A program made the translations under genes and the position numbers. A stretch of 64,000 bases of DNA. Source: Hofstenia miamia. Taxonomy: Eukaryota > Xenacoelomorpha > Acoela. Below are positions 58,030 through 64,000 of this stretch, piece after piece. The stretch spans positions 427,563-491,562 of the forward strand of contig SCFE01000016.1 in assembly GCA_004352715.1 (NCBI GenBank). The letters run 5' to 3'. The notes under the pieces are model-generated. The model saw nothing but the letters and a program-made list of their open reading frames with translations, had not been told where the DNA came from and did no database searches. Position 1 is the first letter of the stretch, and every line of letters begins with the position of its first letter.

Positions 58030-58760
58030 TAGTGCTGTGCGTCTCAACATAGTTTAACCGGACCGGATTGCTTTTAAAACGTAACCGGATTTTAACCGGT
58101 TTTAACCGGATGCTTAAAAATTAGCGCTTGCTTTGTTACATACATCTATGCTGTATCTATATCAAATTCTTATATGTCAAAATCAAATTGGTCTATTCCT
58201 ATGTGTTAACATCCAATTAATGTTCAATAGCATATCGTCAATAATATCTTCTTTTCAATGTTGAGGAATTTTTCGGAATATTTCTCGTTTATTAAGTGGC
58301 TATATTATACCTATATCCACATTATGAAGTAAGCATTATTGAGAATGATCGTAGTCCGTCAAAATTTAATGAAAAAAATATATACTCAAATGGTGTTCAT
58401 AAATAAGAAATTAATAATAAATTTGGAATATATTAAAATGTAGTCTATATAGCAACATCAAGCCAAATTTAAGCGCGTTGGAATTGATGCATCCTTTTCC
58501 CACAAATTTGATATTTTTTAAAATGGTGCAAGAATTATTGCAATTGTAGAATTTGAAAAGCGAAAATGTAGAGTAGGACTAGAGTTACAATAGGAATCTT
58601 TGCACCCTTTCCCACAATTTCTATTGTTTTATAATACCGCAATTATTGTAATCAATAAATTTTGAAAATAGAATTACTTAACCGGATTTTAACTTGATTA
58701 ACCGGCTGTAACCGGATCGGACTGGTTTAACCGGTTTTAACCTGATCGGATCCAGTACTA
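58030..58760. mobile_element. hAT-type element with AACCGG motif arrays, 731 bp
   Basis: 8-bp target duplication with one mismatch: ATTTCTAT (58022-58029), ATTTTTAT (58761-58768). Ends TAGTGCTGTGCG and TAGTACTGGATC (inward). AACCGG/TTAACCGG words recur many times within 60-70 bp of both ends (GGTTTTAACCGG, TAACCGGATTTTAACC). The interior is AT-rich and non-coding. The TAGTGCTG-type termini are related to those of the 2551-2921 element. Confidence 0.85.
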
Positions 58761-59057
58761 ATTTTTATTGTATCTAAGGCACAAATTCAAATATTACAAT
58801 GTTATTAAAAAGTTTAAATTCATTAAAGTAACACATCTTTTCAATAAAAAGCATACCGTCTTAGGCGTTTTCCATTATTTACAACCAATCAAATTAAAGA
58901 ATACAGAATTCCAATTACAGTAAACAAAGATCGCGTAAATTAGATTAATACATTCTTATAATAACTTTTGAGTCATTAATATACAATTGTACACTTTTTA
59001 TTAAACAGAGATACTAAGCCTATTTACTAATTACGTAATATTTTATGTGAAATGATA

Positions 59058-59229
59058 TTAATTTATCCTCTTTAAAGTTAACCGCATCATGCAGCCCTCT
59101 TGGTCCGCTTCTGATTCATGAATCAATCTATGAGATGTATTATCGATCACCTGTAGACTGACAACCGATGTGACATATCCGATGAAATTAGCAGTGGCAC
59201 AGCAGATGAAAGAGGTACACTCAATAACT
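59058..59229 (-). CDS. candidate exon of unknown gene
   Basis: Preceded by an excellent acceptor (pyrimidine-rich, then GTACGGCAG/AG). It encodes a hydrophobic stretch VIECTSFICCATANFIGYVT followed by SVVSLQVIDNTSHRLIHESE and a stop after LTLKRIN. GC content is higher than the surroundings. It lies in the big intron of the pseudouridine gene, on the same strand, but is not needed by it. It could be a terminal exon of a nested gene, an alternative 3' exon or a relic. No family recognised. Confidence 0.3.
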
Positions 59230-60022
59230 CTGCCGTACAAAAGAAAAAACCAAAATGTTACATAATTTTGAAAAATAGGGTTTTCATATGTTTAGCATGC
59301 TTACCCATTATACAGAAAATGAAAAGCAAATGTACTCTAGAACGAGAAAATATCTTAGACAAATTGGCAAACTTAAAAATTTTTTAATCTTCCGCCATGG
59401 AAAAAGCTAAAATGTGAGAAGAAAGAATTAGCTAGATACATTTAACTTTCGGCACATTTGGGTTTTTACTTTGTGCAGCAGAATTAATCAATCAAACGTT
59501 GTTATCTAAATTTAATGTTTGACTTTTTGTTCAATAAATAAAGTAGTTAAGAAAATAAATGCTCGATCGGTCACTTTTAACTAAACTTGTATTCATTTTT
59601 ATTTTTCTTAATAATTTTTTCTCAATTTTGACTCAGTATAGAAGCGGTCATTATATTGTCCAGGCGAAATGACCGGGATGACTTTTTAAGAATAACAAAA
59701 TTTTTATAAATACAAAGAAATAATTATAAGAGCTGTTTTCATTGAATTGGTAAGTAGGTGGCGATGAAATACCTTTTTGTTGTTGAAAACATCTTTCTTT
59801 TTAATGCATTCATAAGAAGAGTTTATAATATTAATGCTTTATGATAAAGATTAAAACTATGAATATAATATTTAAATGATTTAGCTTTAGAATTCACAGT
59901 CTTCGGCAGGGAATATGTATGTCTTTATTACTGTACACTCATGGCATTATGAAATGCAAATAATGTTACTTCAACAAAACAAAATTCGAAGAAGCTATAT
60001 CAGTATAAAAATTGAAAACTAC

Positions 60023-60184
60023 CTCCAACTGTTTCCCCAGCTTTAAGCAAAACTGAATTGTTTCTGGTGGAATGTTTGCGTCAGTAACAATCATATTGAT
60101 GTTTTCAGTGTTAATTTCCTTCATTAAGTCTGCAATCTTTTCTGGTGTGATTTCATTGTGAATTTGCATATTTCCAAAATCCCT
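60023..60184 (-). CDS. pseudouridine glycosidase-kinase fusion, exon 2
   Basis: 54 codons in phase 0, acceptor AATTTAG/AGGGAT, donor TTGGAG/GTAGTT. It encodes RDFGNMQIHNEITPEKIADL, then the 'lv.DaNip..ti' strand (MIVTDANIPPETIQF). In PfkB pseudouridine kinases, 'GdM.i...itpe.i' follows the lid region and the '.D.N' strand contributes to the substrate/ATP cleft. It joins LQ at the end of exon 1 without frame change. Confidence 0.88.
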
Positions 60185-60322
60185 CTAAATTGAAGTTTTT
60201 AAGAAGCATTTTTAATAAAACATTGATTTGAGAGAAATAGCTTTCGAAAATGTCAATTATTTTACTTCTTACATATTTATAGAAAAATTTGCAATAATTT
60301 GTGTATAAATAAAGAAATATAT

Positions 60323-60350
60323 ATCGATGTATATATATATATATATATAT
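60323..60350. repeat. (TA)n microsatellite
   Basis: Short TA tract in intron 1 of the pseudouridine gene (intron 1 is 60185-60531). Confidence 0.85.
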
Positions 60351-60531
60351 TCTTAATTTAAATACAAATGGAATCACATTATCAATGTTATTTTTTAATT
60401 ATACATGATGGTAATAACTTTGTTAAATTTCTATTTTAAAAAAATCTGCAAATGCCCTATACTTGAAAAATCAAAGCAATGTGATATGATATATGTCTTA
60501 AATCATTGAATCATTTTTTAAACTAAAGTAC

Positions 60532-61794
60532 CTGCAAGTGGCCGTTGTTTTCTATAAGTGCTGCATACATTGCAGTTTCAGAATTCTGCTTAACATTCTT
60601 TAGCCTACAATTCTTTTCTATTTCTAATTCAAGTAGTCGTCCAGCGAAATCATTACCAATAGCGCTAAAAAACAAGGGTTTCTTATTGAGAAGTTTTCCT
60701 AAGCTACTGCTCACGTTAAATCCTACTCCACCGACTGAAATATTGATTCCCCCTGAGGACCTAACTTCATGGTATTGTTCCTTCCAATTCGAATTCGTAA
60801 TTGATACATCACAATTGGTTCCACCCACAATTAGTGGAGTATCTTTAATTCTTCGTTTGTGATCTTGCTGCTCGATATTGGATAGTCCAGTAGCAATTTG
60901 ACAGCCCAGTTCGACATTTTGAAGAACAAGAGAAGTATTTAGTTCCAATGATGCGCCTTTTGACAGTTCATTAATTTTTTCGAGAATGTACGGCGTTACT
61001 TTATTGCCACTGACTCCGTTTTTCGAAGCCGACTGAATAGCAGTATCAATTGAAGACTGAAGTTCTCTAAATTTTGAGTTCTTGTTAACCTTTGGTGGAT
61101 TTGCTATTAACATACACTGGTTAACATCATTTTTCAAGAGATGCTTTGCATGAACCATTTGCACGGCTTCAGAAATCCCTGAAATCGTATAAGGACTTCT
61201 TATTCCACTGTCAGGTGTGTAGAAAGCAGGGAAATTCTTTGCTTTATACGTTGCCACTAAAACTCCTTTTGTTTCTAGTACCTCTAATGTACTCTCTATG
61301 TCAAGTATCGACTTCACACCGGCTGAAATCACAGTGACATTTCCATTTTCTAAAGCTTTAAGATCATTACTAACATCCCAAATAGTTCCACGATGTACTC
61401 CTCCAATTCCTCCAGTGACAAAGATTGGAATGCCTGCAGCATTTGAAGCTAATATGGTTGAACTAACCGTTGTTCCACCAGTGAGTTTTTTTGCAAAACC
61501 AGGAACAAGGTCCCGTTGTGAGACTTTTATGAAGTTCTTATCAGTATTTTTACAGAGCATTTCAATTTCTGTTTGTGAAAGTCCGACACGTAGGGTTCCC
61601 TCAATCAAAGCTACTGTGGCTGTTGCAACGTTGTTTTTGACTGCGATGTCATTAATTTTTTCTACTAATCTCAGGTTTTCAGGGTAAGGCAGCCCATGAG
61701 TAAGTATTGCACTTTCTAAGGATATTACCGCTTTGTGTTTATTAATCAAAGAAACAACCTCTTTTGAAACTTCAATGAACTGTCTATGAAGCAT
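60532..61794 (-). CDS. pseudouridine-5'-phosphate glycosidase fused to PfkB kinase, exon 1
   Basis: 421 codons from ATG at 61794, with an in-frame TAG immediately upstream; donor TTGCAG/GTACTT. Residues 1 to about 305 are a complete PsuG-type glycosidase. It has AVISLESAILTHGLPYPEN (catalytic Glu region), FIKVSQRDLVPGFAKKLTGG (Lys expected to form the covalent intermediate), TGGIGGVHRG (His), WDVSNDLKAL (metal-binding Asp region) and LELNTSLVLQN. From about residue 320 a PfkB sugar kinase begins (PLIVGGTNCDVSI, GGINISVGGVGFNVSSSLGK, FSAIGNDFAG) and is completed by exons 2-4, giving about 651 residues. The fusion would phosphorylate pseudouridine and then split pseudouridine-5'-phosphate into uracil and ribose 5-phosphate, thus recycling RNA-derived pseudouridine. 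Vertebrates mostly lack this route, while fused forms are known in some eukaryotes. Confidence 0.95.
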
Positions 61795-62470
61795 CTATTT
61801 TCCCTAAAATGCTTTTTTCATTTTAATTTACATAAATAAGTTTACACAGTTTATTAATACATCTATGAATTCTGCATTAATCGAAATTCATAAATTCAGA
61901 ATAAATGTCTAATTTTACATACTTCAGTGTATAAATGTACTACTGTGTCAAGCTTAACTGCATTAAGTATATGTATTAACCATTTAAATTTGTGATCATC
62001 TATGTGTTCCACTTCTTAGATAAGAGCATCCTGCAGAAAGAAAAAGCCTTATTCGCAATGGTATAGAAAATAAATAACAAATTAAAAAAATTTTGCTGCA
62101 ATTTTAATCCAATATTTTATGCTTTGGGATTGTCTTATTATTATTCTTAATATAGAAACACACTTAGAGTATTGTTTCTACATTTTGTTTTTCAAGAAAT
62201 TTGAGACAATATGTGTTACAAAATTTCATTATCATTATAGAAGTTAGCATGCAGATTTTAGTAACAAATTGTTGTTATGCAACACCAAAATTACAGTAAA
62301 AAAGTAACTCGTAGTTGGTATATTTAGGTAACAGATTGAGGTAACTTTGTATCCATACGTGTATATAACAAATTAATGTGATAATTTTTGAGATGGTTCA
62401 AATTTACAAAGAAAATTTTGTAATTCATTATAATCACCGCAAGTGCTTTTCTTGTTCAATTTTCTATTAA
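61795..62470. other. upstream non-coding DNA
   Basis: 5' side of the pseudouridine gene. An acceptor-like ATTTTAG/GGAAAATAG just before the ATG suggests a 5' UTR exon further upstream, which I could not place. Confidence 0.4.
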
Positions 62471-62895
62471 CCTTAAACAGCCTAGCGTCCGTTTTAAACG
62501 ACAAACCGTTTGTCCACATTTACAAATAATTTTCTCCAAGCCTATTTCCAAATTTGAAAATCTTGAGGCATGGGTAGGTCTATGGAGGAACATACATTAA
62601 TGCAGTGTTGAAAATTTCTATTAAAGCTTATTGCTGTGGCAGAGATTGTTAAATAGATTGAATTTTTCAAAAAGATTTAAATTCTCTCCATACCTAGTGC
62701 TAATGTATTTAGAAGGTTTTGAGCCCCTGGAGGCAACAAAAGACTTTGACTGTTTCTTGACGTGCGCAAATATATTCCAAACCCATTGAGCCATGCCGCA
62801 AAGTCAGAGGTCGTGGGGCTGAAGCTATAAGCCTTCAAAATTTTTTTTTTATAGGATCATGAAAAATTTTTTAAAAATCACCAGGGTGTTTAAGG
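62471..62895. mobile_element. TTAA-flanked MITE, 425 bp (family of 15539-15781)
   Basis: TTAA at 62467-62470 and 62896-62899. The ends are CCTTAAACAGCCTAG and CCTTAAACACCCTGG (inward), 13 of 15 identical. The left part, GCCTAGCGTCCGTTTTAAAC then GACAAACCGTTTGTCCA, resembles the left part of 15539-15781. Non-coding; piggyBac-type by target site. Confidence 0.8.
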
Positions 62896-64000
62896 TTAAT
62901 GAACGGCGGGTTTATGAACAAAATTTGTAGGCCCATAATTCAAAAATACAGCTAAATATGAAAAGCAATTAATTTTTTGTCTTATATCTATATTTCTATA
63001 TTTTTTATGATGCTTGCATTTTCTTAGCACACCATTCTTGCATAGAAAAAGTAAAAGCTACTTAAAGTATTAAATAAAGGGCATAGTTGAGAAGTCTACT
63101 TGTTTACTAAACAATGTTTAGTAAGACTCCGATATTCAAGTGGGTTCTAGTTTTTGGCCCAAACATTTCCACAAAGCCCAGAGTGTTGACAGAGAATTAC
63201 TCCAAAAAGCCCAAGTCTATTATGAGTCGAATATTAAGCCTACATGATATATGTAATCAAAAGATCGTCCGACGAAATATACCCAAAAATTTAATTTATT
63301 TTTAACTTATTGAAGTTCTGTCCTTGTCTTTCCTGTATTACCCAATTCAGATGGGTACGCAGCCACACATTTATCTGTGAAAATACTGCAGTAGTAGAAA
63401 TGCACAAAGCTTTTGAATGGTTAAATTAAGGAGCAGTGCAATATTATGTTTATTTGTGACATTTTCATGACATTTATGGCAAATTTAAATTTGCGTTAAA
63501 TTTTACGTTTAAAATTCTAAAGTTATGAAAGTAATTGTAATGACAAATTCATAAAAGTATTTTAAACATGCTATTTTTAACTATATTTAAAATAAAATCC
63601 ATATTAGTAACGTAACTATTGAGATTATTAACATGGCATAAATGAAAACTTTTTAGCAAGTTTAAAATTAAACATAGCGTAATAATTAGATATTTTCAAT
63701 AAATCGCAAAATGGTAAACTTTCTGACGCTGGATTTCACGCCCTATACAACTTGTTGTCTTGTGTATGCAACACATTTATAGTTTTAGACAACAAATCAT
63801 GTGTTGTGGTGTGTTGTATTATGTACAGCGTTTTTCATGTATATTACTCCATTTGAATAAAAATCTAAAGCCTTCACTTCATCTAGATTTTCTGTCTACA
63901 GGAAAGCAGCCAAATGCTCGTCAGCTTTAATAACGAAACATTATTAAACACTCGTAACTTCCTCACTGTTTAGAAATACAACTTATTACGTTCGATTTTT
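62896..64000. other. non-coding DNA
   Basis: No supported gene. 63740-63830 contains several ACAACTTGTTGT / GTGTTGT words of unknown meaning. Confidence 0.45.

Larger units (their letters stand above)
57594..60022 (-). other. intron 2 of the pseudouridine gene
   Basis: A 2429-bp intron (donor GAG/GTAGTT, acceptor TATAG). It contains a long (TA)n tract (57655-57700), a hAT-type element (58030-58760) and a possible unrelated exon (59058-59229). Confidence 0.8.

Noticed and set aside
60545-61687. Plus-strand open frames of 63-129 codons
   Set aside because: Antisense shadows of the pseudouridine glycosidase exon.

Overview
The window reads as nuclear DNA of an invertebrate animal. It is strongly AT-rich, has long (TA)n microsatellites, genes split by spliceosomal introns (GT-AG plus two GC-AG), protein families typical of animals, and many degenerate transposons. 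The exact phylum cannot be told from the sequence. One intron of only 40 bp and intergenic DNA crowded with hAT, piggyBac, Tc1 and LINE copies are the main clues. The assembly is a draft: eight N-gaps, three single-N joins, and several places where the same sequence sits on both sides of a join.

Layout, left to right. 1-8.3 kb: non-coding DNA with three short hAT-type elements (2551-2921, 6554-6792, 7260-7465) and one LINE tail. 8.3-11.6 kb: two phase-matched minus-strand exons of a Kv2/Shab-type potassium channel. 11.7-13.7 kb: a region that is probably mis-assembled. 16.5 kb: one exon with a CRAL-TRIO N-terminal domain (minus). 19.8-21.2 kb: a single-exon gene for an acidic, repetitive, probably N-myristoylated protein (minus). 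23.9-26.2 kb and 41.6-44.8 kb: two intact paralogues of a C2orf69-type alpha/beta-hydrolase-like protein (both minus, each two exons joined by a GC-AG intron). Between and after them lie hAT, Tc1 and LINE remnants. 47.2-52.6 kb: a nested transposon, in which a LINE is split by a TTAA-flanked MITE, an inverted second LINE fragment and a 2.15 kb decayed piggyBac. 52.8-56.4 kb: more interspersed repeats and gaps. 57.0-61.8 kb: a complete four-exon gene (minus) for a pseudouridine-5'-phosphate glycosidase fused to a PfkB-family kinase. 61.8-64 kb: non-coding, with one TTAA MITE.

The most notable pattern is a set of unrelated-looking non-autonomous elements with hAT hallmarks (8-bp target duplications and short CAG/TAG-starting termini). 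Several of them carry their own short motif iterated near both ends (CCGAAAC, AGCCG, GGGCC, AACCGG, TGGGGC, CCCCAC, GATCCG). This resembles the transposase-binding arrays known from Ac/Ds, with a different 'code' in each family. The second is the pair of C2orf69-like paralogues, in which the usual serine-hydrolase elbow reads GLGDG, with glycine where the nucleophile would be. The protein-coding genes have no obvious functional link to one another; they are ordinary housekeeping or neuronal genes in transposon-rich surroundings.
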